64,000 nucleotides of DNA. It comes from Streptomyces sp. NRRL F-525 (GTDB lineage: Bacteria > Actinomycetota > Actinomycetes > Streptomycetales > Streptomycetaceae). Of this stretch, positions 25,271-33,238 are shown one piece after another (position 1 is the stretch's first letter; each line of letters opens with the position of its first letter). The DNA is taken from contig NZ_JNXE01000031.1 of the NCBI RefSeq assembly GCF_000716605.1, positions 62,001-126,000 on the forward strand, in the 5' to 3' direction. The notes beneath the pieces were generated by a model. It was not told the DNA's origin. It worked only from the letters and a program-made list of their open reading frames with translations, and made no database searches. The position numbers and the translations under genes are program-made.

Positions 25271-26023
25271 ATGACGCGACGTCTGCGCTTCAACGGCACC
25301 GGTAGCGGCGGAGGTTCATGCCCCGCGATCCATGAAGACCTGGACACGGGCGAGATCATCGTGCACAGTCCCCGGCTCACCGACCCGGACGCCCTCGCCC
25401 AGCTTCAGCACCTGGACGAGGACGAGATCCCCGTCGTGGTGCCGCGCAACACGATCATCGACTTCGGCCCGAAGGCCCGCGACACCGAGCCGCGCATCCT
25501 CGACCCGGAGACGTTCGCCCGGCTCTTCGAGAACTTCCGGCACAGCGCCTGGCATCTGGAGATGCGCAAGGGCTACGCCGTGGACCGGGCCACCGACACC
25601 TACGCCCAGTTCGTCCGGGGCGGGGCGCCGACATGGGACATGGACTCGCCGTGGGCGCGCACCATCGGCGCCAAGACGCGCGACGGCGCCTACGTCGGCC
25701 GGGTCCGTATCGTCGACAACCCGCCGACGGAAGGGCAGTTGTACCTTCTCGCGCACGCCGGACACAACGCGGCGCTGGGTGAGGAGGTGCGGAACATGTG
25801 GCGTGAGGACGCCGAGCGCGTGCACCTGCCGGACGAGGATTTCTGGATCTTCGACTCGCATATCGTCGCCCTGTGCCGCTGGGACGACGAGGACAATCTC
25901 ACGGGTGCCGAACTGATCACGGAGCCCGCACGCGTCAACCAGTACAACCGGCTGCGTGACGTCGCGATGCACTACGCCGTCCCGTACGAGCGGTTCAAGA
26001 CCTTGGCCGACGCCAGGGGGTAG
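25271..26023 (+). CDS. DUF6879 family protein with an N-terminal extension
   Basis: A 250-residue protein of unknown function. Residues 1-75 are a Gly-rich start and a small conserved-looking block (DLDTGEIIVHSPRLTD). The rest matches the DUF6879 pattern, with FARLFENFRHSAWHLEMRKGY, FWIFDSH and NRLRDVAMHYAVPYERF. This family is usually encoded next to XRE-DUF5753 regulators, and such a gene starts 21 bp downstream on the same strand. The ATG at 25271 is chosen because GAGGAAAGG lies just before it. The N-terminal block may be a fused small partner protein. Confidence 0.8.
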   Translation: MTRRLRFNGTGSGGGSCPAIHEDLDTGEIIVHSPRLTDPDALAQLQHLDEDEIPVVVPRNTIIDFGPKARDTEPRILDPETFARLFENFRHSAWHLEMRKGYAVDRATDTYAQFVRGGAPTWDMDSPWARTIGAKTRDGAYVGRVRIVDNPPTEGQLYLLAHAGHNAALGEEVRNMWREDAERVHLPDEDFWIFDSHIVALCRWDDEDNLTGAELITEPARVNQYNRLRDVAMHYAVPYERFKTLADARG

Positions 26024-26044
26024 AGGTAAGGCAGGTGCCCATCG

Positions 26045-26908
26045 GTGAGCACGGATTATCAGCAGGCCCGCGAAGCACTCGGAGTACGTCTCCGGGAGCT
26101 CCGCCTGACGGCTCCTGACGGCCGGCTCACCGGTACGCGGCTCGCGGAACGGCTCGGCCCGGGATGGACCAAGGTCAAGGTCAGCAAGCTGGAGAACGGC
26201 AGGCAGACGGCCACGGCCGACGACTTGCGGGCCTGGGCGAACGGGACCGGTCAGCCCGAGGCCATCGATGAACTGCTCGCCAAACTCCGGGGGTTCGAGT
26301 CGCACATCCGCTCATGGCGTCGCCAGTTGGCCGCGGGGCACAAGACGGTCCAGGACGCCGCCGCGGCGGAGCACGAGCGCACGCAGGTCCTCACGATCTG
26401 GGAGAACTGCCTGATCCCCGGTCTGCTGCAAACCGCGGACTACGCCCGCCACGTCTTCGCCCGGCACGCCGATCTCCTACGGTCACCACGCGACACCGAG
26501 GACGCCGTGCGCGCCCGGATCCAGCGGCAGGAACGGCTGTACCAGCGTGGCCGCACCCACCGGATCGTGATGTGGGAGGGCGCACTCCGCTCCCTGGTCT
26601 GCCCGCCGTCCGTCCTCGCGGCGCAACTCCACCATCTCGCCGCCACCATCGGCCTGGACACCGTCGAACTCGGCATCGTCCCGTTCAGCGCCCCACTGAA
26701 GATCTGGCCCGGCAACAGCTTCTGGGTCTACGACGAACGCCTCGTCATCGTCGAGGACTGGCACGCGGAGTTGTGGATCGACGACGCCGACAGTGTTGCT
26801 ACGTACCTGCGCGTCTGGGCGACTTTGGAGGAGTCGGCGGTGTACGGCAACGACGCGCACAACGTGATCAATGCGGCGCAGCGTGCGTTGAGCCCCTATT
26901 CGGCATGA
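26045..26908 (+). CDS. XRE-family regulator with DUF5753 domain
   Basis: A 287-residue transcriptional regulator. A helix-turn-helix lies at about residues 10-75 (GTRLAERLGPGWTKVKVSKLENGRQ). A DUF5753 domain follows, with IPGLLQTADYARHVF, ERLYQRGRTHRIVMWEGALR and GIVPFSAPLKIWPGN. These proteins usually work with DUF397 proteins in developmental or antibiotic control, as with WhiJ-like loci in Streptomyces. The GTG start at 26045 follows the DUF6879 gene by 21 bp. Its 3' end overlaps the convergent DUF397 gene by 13 bp. Confidence 0.9.
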   Translation: MSTDYQQAREALGVRLRELRLTAPDGRLTGTRLAERLGPGWTKVKVSKLENGRQTATADDLRAWANGTGQPEAIDELLAKLRGFESHIRSWRRQLAAGHKTVQDAAAAEHERTQVLTIWENCLIPGLLQTADYARHVFARHADLLRSPRDTEDAVRARIQRQERLYQRGRTHRIVMWEGALRSLVCPPSVLAAQLHHLAATIGLDTVELGIVPFSAPLKIWPGNSFWVYDERLVIVEDWHAELWIDDADSVATYLRVWATLEESAVYGNDAHNVINAAQRALSPYSA

Positions 26909-27120
26909 CCGCCGAGAACGCCCGCGCGGAAGGCGGCCCACTCGGAAGCGGTGAAGCGCAGCAAGCCTCGATCCGGGTCCTTGGAGTCGCGAACTGCCTT
27001 TGCTCCGGCCGGGAGTTGGGCTATCTCGACGCAGTCGTGCTCCGCGCCGCTGGCGGACGCCTTCCGCCATATCGCCTCGGTGAGGTCGTACGCATACAGC
27101 TCAGCTCTGAGGTGATTCAC
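26896..27120 (-). CDS. DUF397 domain protein
   Basis: A 74-residue DUF397 protein. The family signature is complete: IWRKASASGAEHDCVEIAQ, VRDSKDPDRGLLRFTASEWAAF. DUF397 proteins are small partners of XRE-DUF5753 regulators, and this one overlaps its regulator gene (27117) by 4 bases, so they are co-translated. How they act together is thought to involve direct interaction, as in the WhiJ group. It converges on the other XRE regulator, overlapping its last 13 bp. Confidence 0.92.
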   Translation of the reverse strand: MNHLRAELYAYDLTEAIWRKASASGAEHDCVEIAQLPAGAKAVRDSKDPDRGLLRFTASEWAAFRAGVLGGHAE

Positions 27121-27983
27121 TTCCGGTGGCTCTCTTCCAGCTCGGCGATTCTCGCGAGCGAGTCCTCCACCGGAAGGGCCGTTGCACGGATGCGTTCAAA
27201 GGCTTTGGCGAAGGGGGTCGCATCGTCGCCCTCAACGTACGTCGCGCCGCCGAGGTTCTCCAAGAGCACTACGGAGGGCATGGGCGGTGGAAAGCCAGTG
27301 AGCGTGAAGCCACCGACCACCCCGGGATGTGCGGTGGAGTCCAGGGGCATCAACTGCACGGTGACGTTGGGCATGTCCGAGGCGTCGAGCAGCCGACGGA
27401 GTTGCTCGCGCATGGTCGAGGACCGTGCGGAGAAGCGCTGGTGCAGTGCCGCCTCGTGGATGATGGCCCACAGCTCAGGGGCCGTGCCGGGGCGGGAGAG
27501 GACGGCTTGCCTGGCCATCCTCACCTCGGCCAGGGCGGCCACCTCGTCCGGGGTGCGCGAGGTCGTCACGCCGGCGATCGTCTCCCGGGCGTAGGCGGCC
27601 GTCTGCAGCAAACCCGGAACGACGAGTGGTGACCAGGCGCTGATGGTGTCGGCGTCCGTCTCCAGGGAGATGTAGTCGGCATAGGCCGACGAAACCACCC
27701 CGCTGTACGTCTGCCACCAGCCCCTCTTACCGGCGTCCCGCGCCAAGTCCTCCAGCGCGTCCCTCACTTGGGGGTCCCCCACGCCGTAGACGCTGAGCAG
27801 CGCCCCCACGTCGGCCGGCCGGATCGCTTGCGTGGCGCCCTCGATCTTCGACAACTTCGGGCCCCTCCAGCCCATGGCCGTGGCAGCGACATCGAGCGTC
27901 ATCCCGGCTTCGTTGCGGAGGCCGCGCAGGCTCGCGCCCAGGCGGCGGCGTCGAACGGTCGGTACCAGTGGCGAGTTGGGCAT
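27117..27983 (-). CDS. XRE-family regulator with DUF5753 domain, coupled to DUF397
   Basis: A 288-residue regulator. The helix-turn-helix is at about residues 12-70 (LRGLRNEAGMTLDVAATAMGW, then LSKIEGA). The DUF5753 domain has VPGLLQTAAYARETI, AIIHEAALHQRF and PNVTVQLMPLDST. The ATG at 27983 is chosen over an in-frame codon at 28019 because the latter would run into the intergenic inverted repeat region and adds residues unlike the family. It is coupled to the DUF397 gene and divergent from an anti-sigma-type ATPase, an arrangement seen repeatedly in Streptomyces developmental loci. Confidence 0.92.
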   Translation of the reverse strand: MPNSPLVPTVRRRRLGASLRGLRNEAGMTLDVAATAMGWRGPKLSKIEGATQAIRPADVGALLSVYGVGDPQVRDALEDLARDAGKRGWWQTYSGVVSSAYADYISLETDADTISAWSPLVVPGLLQTAAYARETIAGVTTSRTPDEVAALAEVRMARQAVLSRPGTAPELWAIIHEAALHQRFSARSSTMREQLRRLLDASDMPNVTVQLMPLDSTAHPGVVGGFTLTGFPPPMPSVVLLENLGGATYVEGDDATPFAKAFERIRATALPVEDSLARIAELEESHRK

Positions 27984-28048
27984 GTGCGGAGTGTCGCAAG
28001 TCCGGGGTGTGGATCGCACACCGTCGCGAGCAATTCACTCACACGAGT

Positions 28049-28080
28049 GGAAAGTTTTCTACCCAAGGGGGAAAACTTCC
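28049..28080. promoter_or_regulatory. Inverted-repeat operator between the XRE regulator and the ATPase
   Basis: Arms ggaaagttttc (28049-28059) and ggaaaacttcc (28070-28080) form a near-perfect inverted repeat with centres 21 bp apart, about two helical turns. It stands out as AT-rich in a GC-rich region and lies between two divergent genes. It is a likely binding site for the XRE regulator at 27117. Confidence 0.7.
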
Positions 28081-28131
28081 CTGAGGGTGCAGGCTGTGAG
28101 CAGTTCCCGATGACCGCAAGGAGGCACTCCC

Positions 28132-28602
28132 ATGCAGCCCGCGTCGATCCCTACGCTCACCACACAGCCCACCCCCGGCTACTACCTCCGCCCCCGCCCC
28201 CAGGGCTTCGCCGCCCACATCTGTGCCTCGCCCCAAAACCTGGGCGCAGTACGGGCGTTGACCCGCGACGAACTCCTCGGCCACGGCATCGCGGGTGACG
28301 CCGTCGACTCCGCGCAGCTCGTGCTGTCCGAGCTGGTCGGGAACTCGGTGCGGGCCTGTGGGCCACACGTGCCCCTTGTGGTCGAGGTGTACGTGACGTC
28401 GTACGGCATCGCGGTGAACGTGCATGATCCGGATCCGGGCGCGCTGCCGATGCGACGGGCGACGGCGCTCGACTGCGCGGAGGCGGAGAGCGGGCGGGGG
28501 CTCGGGCTGGTCGAGCTGCTGGCGCCGGGGTGGCAGGTGCGGAGGTCGGCGATCGGGAAGCAGGTGCGCTGCCGGGTGCCTGCTGACCCGGGGTGGGGCT
28601 GA
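28132..28602 (+). CDS. ATP-binding protein, anti-sigma regulatory kinase-like (HATPase_c_2)
   Basis: A 156-residue GHKL-fold protein of the RsbW-like group so common in Streptomyces. The N box is LVLSELVGNSVRAC, the G1 region is VNVHDPDPG, and the G2 region is ESGRGLGLVELLAP. Such proteins can be anti-sigma kinases, or partners of XRE-DUF5753 regulators when encoded beside them, as here. The ATG at 28132 follows a GGAGG at 28120-28124. It is divergent from the XRE-DUF397 pair and probably shares its control through the inverted repeat. Confidence 0.88.
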   Translation: MQPASIPTLTTQPTPGYYLRPRPQGFAAHICASPQNLGAVRALTRDELLGHGIAGDAVDSAQLVLSELVGNSVRACGPHVPLVVEVYVTSYGIAVNVHDPDPGALPMRRATALDCAEAESGRGLGLVELLAPGWQVRRSAIGKQVRCRVPADPGWG

Positions 28603-28663
28603 GGCGAGCCGACGTGCGGGCACGATGCCGGCCATTCCCCGCCCCTAGGGGAGACTGGAACCC

Positions 28664-29077
28664 ATGACGATTCACGAGAACCTTCTCGGGGGACCGCCCC
28701 CGACCCACCTCCCCGAAGACCCCGGGCCGCGTGACCTCCTCGCGAGTGGTGCTACGCCCGCCGATGTGGCCGCGAAGTACCCGACCTCCTCGCTGGCCTG
28801 GGCGCTGCTGGCCGACGACGCGTTCGAGCGGGGGAGTGTCGTGGAGTCGTACGCCTATGCGCGTACGGGTTACCACCGCGGGCTGGACTCCCTGCGGCGC
28901 AACGGATGGAAGGGGCACGGACCGGTGCCCTGGGAGCACGAGCCGAACCGCGGGTTCCTGCGCGCGCTGCACGCCCTCGCCCGGGCCGCGCAGGCGATCG
29001 GGGAGCAGGAGGAGTACGCGCGGTGCTCGCAGTTCCTGAAGGACTCCTCGCCCACGGCGGCCCAGACGCTCGGCTAG
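28664..29077 (+). CDS. DUF3151 family protein
   Basis: A 137-residue DUF3151 protein, a family of unknown function conserved in actinobacteria. Landmarks are the N-terminal NLLGGPPPTHLP, the ALLADDAFERG block and the tetratricopeptide-like AYARTGYHRGLDSLRRNGW. There are no membrane segments. It is followed by a perfect 13-bp hairpin, so it is probably a single-gene unit before the kynurenine genes. Confidence 0.85.
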   Translation: MTIHENLLGGPPPTHLPEDPGPRDLLASGATPADVAAKYPTSSLAWALLADDAFERGSVVESYAYARTGYHRGLDSLRRNGWKGHGPVPWEHEPNRGFLRALHALARAAQAIGEQEEYARCSQFLKDSSPTAAQTLG

Positions 29078-29094
29078 TCCGGGGACGTTGATGC

Positions 29095-29123
29095 AGGTCC
29101 GCCTGGTGTGACCAGGCGGACCT
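29095..29123 (+). terminator. Terminator after the DUF3151 gene
   Basis: A perfect 13-bp stem (aggtccgcctggt with accaggcggacct) around a 3-base loop gtg starts 18 bp after the DUF3151 stop and separates it from kynA. Confidence 0.85.
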
Positions 29124-29231
29124 TGCGGTCTCGGGGGACCATTGGGGAGGATGCCCGGTGGGGACCGGGGCCCCCGTGTCGGAATTCGGCAGGGGCGGAC
29201 CGCTACCCGGAGTACGCATCAGGAGACAGCG

Positions 29232-30071
29232 ATGTCCCAACCGGCTCAGGAAACTCAGGAGCCCGAGGCCCCGCATCTCGACTTCCAGGGGACGACCCCG
29301 TACGAGGACTACGTCCAGGCCGACGTCCTCACCCACCTCCAGCACACCCGCTCCGACGACCCCGGCGAGATGGTCTTCCTCGTCACCACCCAGGTCATGG
29401 AGCTGTGGTTCACCGTGATCGTCCACGAGTGGGAGACCGCCGCGCGCGCCCTGCGCGAGGACCGGGTGCCGGTCGCGGTCGACGCGCTGAAGCGTTCCGT
29501 ACGGGAACTCGACGCGCTCAACGCCTCCTGGCGGCCCCTCGGCCAGCTCACCCCGGCCCAGTTCAACTCCTACCGCGCCGCCCTCGGCGAGGGCTCCGGC
29601 TTCCAGTCCGCGATGTACCGCCGCATGGAGTTCCTGCTCGGCGAGAAGTCCGCGTCCATGCTCGTCCCGCACCGCGGAGCGCCGCGCGTGCACGCCGAGT
29701 TGGAGAAGGCCCTGCACGAACCCAGCCTCTACGACGAGGTGTTGAGGCTTCTCGACCGGCGGGGGTATGCGGTCCCCGAGGCCGTGCTCACGCGGGACGT
29801 GTCGCTGCGCTACGAGCCGTCGGAGGCAGTCGAGGAGGCGTGGACCTCCCTCTACTCCGGTGACGACGGCGACGAACTCGCCCGGCTCGGCGAGGCGTTG
29901 ACCGATGTCGCCGAACTCGTCTGGCGATGGCGCAACGACCATCTCGTCGCCACCCGGCGCGCGATGGGCGCGAAGACCGGGACCGGCGGCTCCGCGGGCG
30001 TGGCCTGGCTGGAGAAGCGCGCGCAGAAGAACGTGTTCCCCGAGCTGTGGACGGCGCGGTCCCATGTCTGA
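29232..30071 (+). CDS. kynA: Tryptophan 2,3-dioxygenase
   Basis: A 279-residue heme enzyme that opens the indole ring of L-tryptophan to N-formylkynurenine, the first step of the kynurenine pathway. The family motifs MVFLVTTQVMELWF, FQSAMYRRMEFLLGEKS and the C-terminal VWRWRNDHL with MGAKTGTGGSAG are all present. The ATG at 29232 has AGGAGA upstream. It overlaps the kynureninase gene by 8 bp, so the two enzymes are made together. Confidence 0.97.
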   Translation: MSQPAQETQEPEAPHLDFQGTTPYEDYVQADVLTHLQHTRSDDPGEMVFLVTTQVMELWFTVIVHEWETAARALREDRVPVAVDALKRSVRELDALNASWRPLGQLTPAQFNSYRAALGEGSGFQSAMYRRMEFLLGEKSASMLVPHRGAPRVHAELEKALHEPSLYDEVLRLLDRRGYAVPEAVLTRDVSLRYEPSEAVEEAWTSLYSGDDGDELARLGEALTDVAELVWRWRNDHLVATRRAMGAKTGTGGSAGVAWLEKRAQKNVFPELWTARSHV

Positions 30072-31269
30072 ACTCGCTCTGAAGGCCGAGAAGTTGGACG
30101 CCGGTGACGAACTGGCCGGTGTGCGTGCGCGGTTCGTCCTCGACGACGTGGTCTACCTGGACGGGAACTCGCTCGGCGCGCTGCCGATCGGCGTCCCCGG
30201 ACGGGTCGAGGACGTCGTACGGCGTCAGTGGGGCGAGCTGCGTATCCGCTCCTGGGACGAGAGCGGCTGGTGGACCGCGCCCGAGCGGATCGGCGACCGG
30301 ATCGCCCCGTTGGTCGGGGCGGCGGCCGGGCAGATCGTCGTCGGCGACTCCACAAGTGTCAATGTCTTCAAGGCACTTGTGGCGGCGGTGCGGATGACGT
30401 CCGGCTCGGGGCGGGACGAGATCGTCGTCGACGCCACGACCTTTCCCACGGACGGGTACATCGCCGGGTCGGCGGCCCGGATGACCGGGTGCACGCTGCG
30501 GCCGGTGGCCCCGGCCGAGGTGCCGGGCGCGCTCGGCGACCGTACGGCGGCGGTGCTCCTCAACCACGTCGACTACCGCACCGGGCGGCTGCACGACCTG
30601 CCCGGGCTCACGGCCGCGGTGCACGCTGCGGGTGCCGTGGTCGTCTGGGACCTGTGCCACAGCGCGGGCGCCCTGCCGGTCGGGCTCGACGAGCACGGGG
30701 TCGACCTCGCGGTCGGCTGCACCTACAAGTATCTGAACGGCGGCCCGGGTTCACCCGCGTATGTGTATGTGCGGCGGGAGTTGCAGGAGCGGTTCGACTC
30801 GCCGCTGCCCGGCTGGAACTCGCACGTCGAACCCTTCGGTATGCGGGCCGCGTACGAACCCGCCGCCGGTGCTCTGCGCGGTCGCGTGGGTACGCCGGAC
30901 ATCCTGTCCATGCTCGCCCTGGAAGCGGCCCTCGACGTGTGGGACGGCGATGGCGACGGCGGTGGTGTCTCGATCGAGGCGGTGCGGGCCAAGTCCCTTG
31001 CCCTGACGGACTTCTTCCTGGAGTGCGTGGGGGCGTACGTCCCCGACGGGCGGGTGGAATCGGTGACTCCGGTGGCCCACGCGGAGCGCGGCAGCCAGGT
31101 CGCGCTGCGGTGCGCGGATGCCGGGGACGTGATGAAACGGCTGATCGAGCGGGGCGTGGTCGGCGACTTCCGGCACCCGGACGTGCTGCGGTTCGGATTC
31201 ACGCCGTTGTACGTCGGGTTCGGGGACGTGGAGCGGGCGGCCCGGACGCTCGGAGACCTGGTCCGCTAG
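30064..31269 (+). CDS. kynU: Kynureninase
   Basis: A 401-residue PLP enzyme that cleaves kynurenine to anthranilate and alanine. It has YLDGNSLGALP near the N-terminus, DLCHSAGALPVGLD, and the lysine-bearing GCTYKYLNGGPGSPA that binds PLP. The start at 30064 lies within the end of kynA. The formamidase needed between the two steps is not in this transcript; a candidate lies at 32157. Degradation of tryptophan to anthranilate is the predicted role. Confidence 0.96.
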   Translation: MSELALKAEKLDAGDELAGVRARFVLDDVVYLDGNSLGALPIGVPGRVEDVVRRQWGELRIRSWDESGWWTAPERIGDRIAPLVGAAAGQIVVGDSTSVNVFKALVAAVRMTSGSGRDEIVVDATTFPTDGYIAGSAARMTGCTLRPVAPAEVPGALGDRTAAVLLNHVDYRTGRLHDLPGLTAAVHAAGAVVVWDLCHSAGALPVGLDEHGVDLAVGCTYKYLNGGPGSPAYVYVRRELQERFDSPLPGWNSHVEPFGMRAAYEPAAGALRGRVGTPDILSMLALEAALDVWDGDGDGGGVSIEAVRAKSLALTDFFLECVGAYVPDGRVESVTPVAHAERGSQVALRCADAGDVMKRLIERGVVGDFRHPDVLRFGFTPLYVGFGDVERAARTLGDLVR

Positions 31270-31284
31270 AAGCCGTACCTCGAT

Positions 31285-31947
31285 CTAACCGTCGTAGGAG
31301 ACGGGAGTGGTTAGATTTGGGGAGAGGCTGATGACATACACCCCTGCCACGGCAGCGGCCTGCGCGGCTCGCGCGGCGCGCTCCGCGGCGGGGGTGTCCG
31401 GGGCGGTCCCGGTGGTCAGCAACTCGTAGTAGAGGGGCGCCGATACGGCCCGTACGACCTGGGAGGGATCGGTGTCGGCGGGCAACTCCCCACGCGCTAC
31501 GGCCTGTTCGACGCAGGGTGCCCACTCGGCGACCCGGACCTCGTAGAAGTGGCGCAGGGCCTCGGCCGTACGGACGTCGCAGGTCGCGGCGGCGATGACG
31601 GCGCGGAACAGGGCGCCCTGGCGGGGATCGGCGAGGGTGCGCTGCACCAGCAGGGCGTTGGCGCGCAGGTCGCCGAGGAGCGAGCCCGTCTCCTCGCGCG
31701 GCAGCGACTGTTCGGCCATGTCGACGAGGAGGTCCGCGACCAGCGCGGTCACCGAACCCCAGCGCCGGTACACCGTGGTCTTGCCGACCTCCGCCCGCCG
31801 GGCTACGTCCGAGAGGTCGAGCCGGTCGACGCCTTGCTCGGCCAGCACGTCACCCGCCGCCCGCAGCACCGCCGTACGCACGCGTGCCGTGCGGCCGCCG
31901 GGGCGCAGGGTGCCGGGTTCGGGGTCGGGGTCGGGTTCGGCAGACAT
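31285..31947 (-). CDS. TetR-family transcriptional regulator
   Basis: A 220-residue TetR regulator. After a Pro/Glu-rich start, the helix-turn-helix occupies about residues 25-70 (RLDLSDVARRAEVGKTTVYRRWGS). The C-terminal half is the larger TetR_C_11-like ligand domain, with ADPRQGALFRAVI and AVSAPLYYELL. The ATG at 31947 follows an AGGAG site. It converges on kynU and is divergent from the hydrolase at 32157, so it most likely controls the hydrolase, and perhaps the kynurenine genes. Confidence 0.9.
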   Translation of the reverse strand: MSAEPDPDPEPGTLRPGGRTARVRTAVLRAAGDVLAEQGVDRLDLSDVARRAEVGKTTVYRRWGSVTALVADLLVDMAEQSLPREETGSLLGDLRANALLVQRTLADPRQGALFRAVIAAATCDVRTAEALRHFYEVRVAEWAPCVEQAVARGELPADTDPSQVVRAVSAPLYYELLTTGTAPDTPAAERAARAAQAAAVAGVYVISLSPNLTTPVSYDG

Positions 31948-32156
31948 GATGGGCTCCTGAGGGTGCTGATGAGGCGCCGTGACGGGCACGGCGTCAGCGT
32001 AACGAAACAGCAGAACCGTTTAACCCTCACCCAGCGTGACATCCGCGTGTCCGCGCACGTCACCGGCCTGGTAGCGTCCCGCCCACGGCCGCAATCTTCT
32101 CCAGGTCCGTCACATCCGAACCATCCAAGTCCGTTTCTTCGCTGAGAGGTTGGAGC

Positions 32157-33038
32157 ATGCCGGACGACGTAGCCGCACGTGCCGCCGCAGAAGAGGAGTC
32201 GGCCTTCTCGCACCCCGCCGTCGACCCCGACAGCACCGCCGCGTACGGCGACCACCCCGATCAGGTGATCGACTTCTACGCCCCGCGTGGCGAACGCATG
32301 CCGGGCGAGGCCGCACCCCTGGTCGTAGTACTTCATGGGGGCGCGTGGCGCGCCCCGTACGACCGCAGGCACCTCACCCCGTTCGCGGACTTCCTCGCGC
32401 GCCGGGGGTTCGCGGTGGCCAACGTCGAGTACCGGCGGGGCGCGGCCCTGCCCGCGCAGGGCGGTACGAGCCCGGTCGCGGGGCGCTGGCCGGACACCTT
32501 CGACGACGTCGCGGCGGCGCTGGACGCGCTCCCCGCGCTCGTACGGGAGGCGTTGCCGCAGGCCGATCCGCGCCGCACGGTGGTCACCGGGCACTCGGCG
32601 GGCGGCCACCTCGCCCTCTGGGCCGCGGCCCGGCACGTCCTCCCGAAGGACGCCCCCTGGCGCACCCCCGCCCCCGCCGCACTGCGCGGCGTCGTCGCCC
32701 TCGCCCCGATCGCCGACTTCACGGTCGCCGAGAAGCTGGCCGTGTGCGAGGGAGCGGCCGCCCAACTCCTGGGCGGAGCAGCCAAGTTCGCCGAGCGCCT
32801 GCCGTACGCGGACCCGTCGCTCCTCCTCCCCACCGGCATCGCGACCACCCTGGTCCAGGGCCGCGCCGACATCGACGTCCCGCAGGCGGTCGCCGAGTCC
32901 TACGCGGACGCGGCGGCGAAGTCGGGCGAGGTCGTGGGCCTCACGCTGCTGGAGGACGTCGGCCACTTCCCGCTGATCGACCCGGCGGCGGACGCGTGCG
33001 CGGTGGTGGCGGAGGAGATCGCCCAGCTGGCGTGGTGA
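32157..33038 (+). CDS. Alpha/beta hydrolase with HGGAW motif, candidate kynurenine formamidase
   Basis: A 293-residue alpha/beta-hydrolase. The oxyanion-hole motif is VVLHGGAWRAPYD, the nucleophile elbow is TGHSAGGHLALW (Ser), and the C-terminal EDVGHFPLIDP supplies the His. HGGxW is the signature of the eukaryotic-type arylformamidase group, which turns N-formylkynurenine into kynurenine. With kynA and kynU less than 2 kb away and no other formamidase in sight, that activity is a reasonable inference. A general esterase is the alternative. The ATG at 32157 has GAGAGG upstream. Confidence 0.85.
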   Translation: MPDDVAARAAAEEESAFSHPAVDPDSTAAYGDHPDQVIDFYAPRGERMPGEAAPLVVVLHGGAWRAPYDRRHLTPFADFLARRGFAVANVEYRRGAALPAQGGTSPVAGRWPDTFDDVAAALDALPALVREALPQADPRRTVVTGHSAGGHLALWAAARHVLPKDAPWRTPAPAALRGVVALAPIADFTVAEKLAVCEGAAAQLLGGAAKFAERLPYADPSLLLPTGIATTLVQGRADIDVPQAVAESYADAAAKSGEVVGLTLLEDVGHFPLIDPAADACAVVAEEIAQLAW

Positions 33039-33238
33039 GCGGCCTCCGCCCGACCCGGGACGTCCCCAACTCCCGTACGGCGGTGGTCTCCTGGCCCGGT
33101 CACGACTGCTTCACCCCGGGCACGGTCTCCCCGCCCGGACCAGCCCGTCAGTCGGCCCCGTAGTACTTGAGACGGACGCCCCAGGACCCTTCTCACAGGT
33201 GACGACGGCTACCCGCCCCGCCGCCTACCGTTTTGAAC

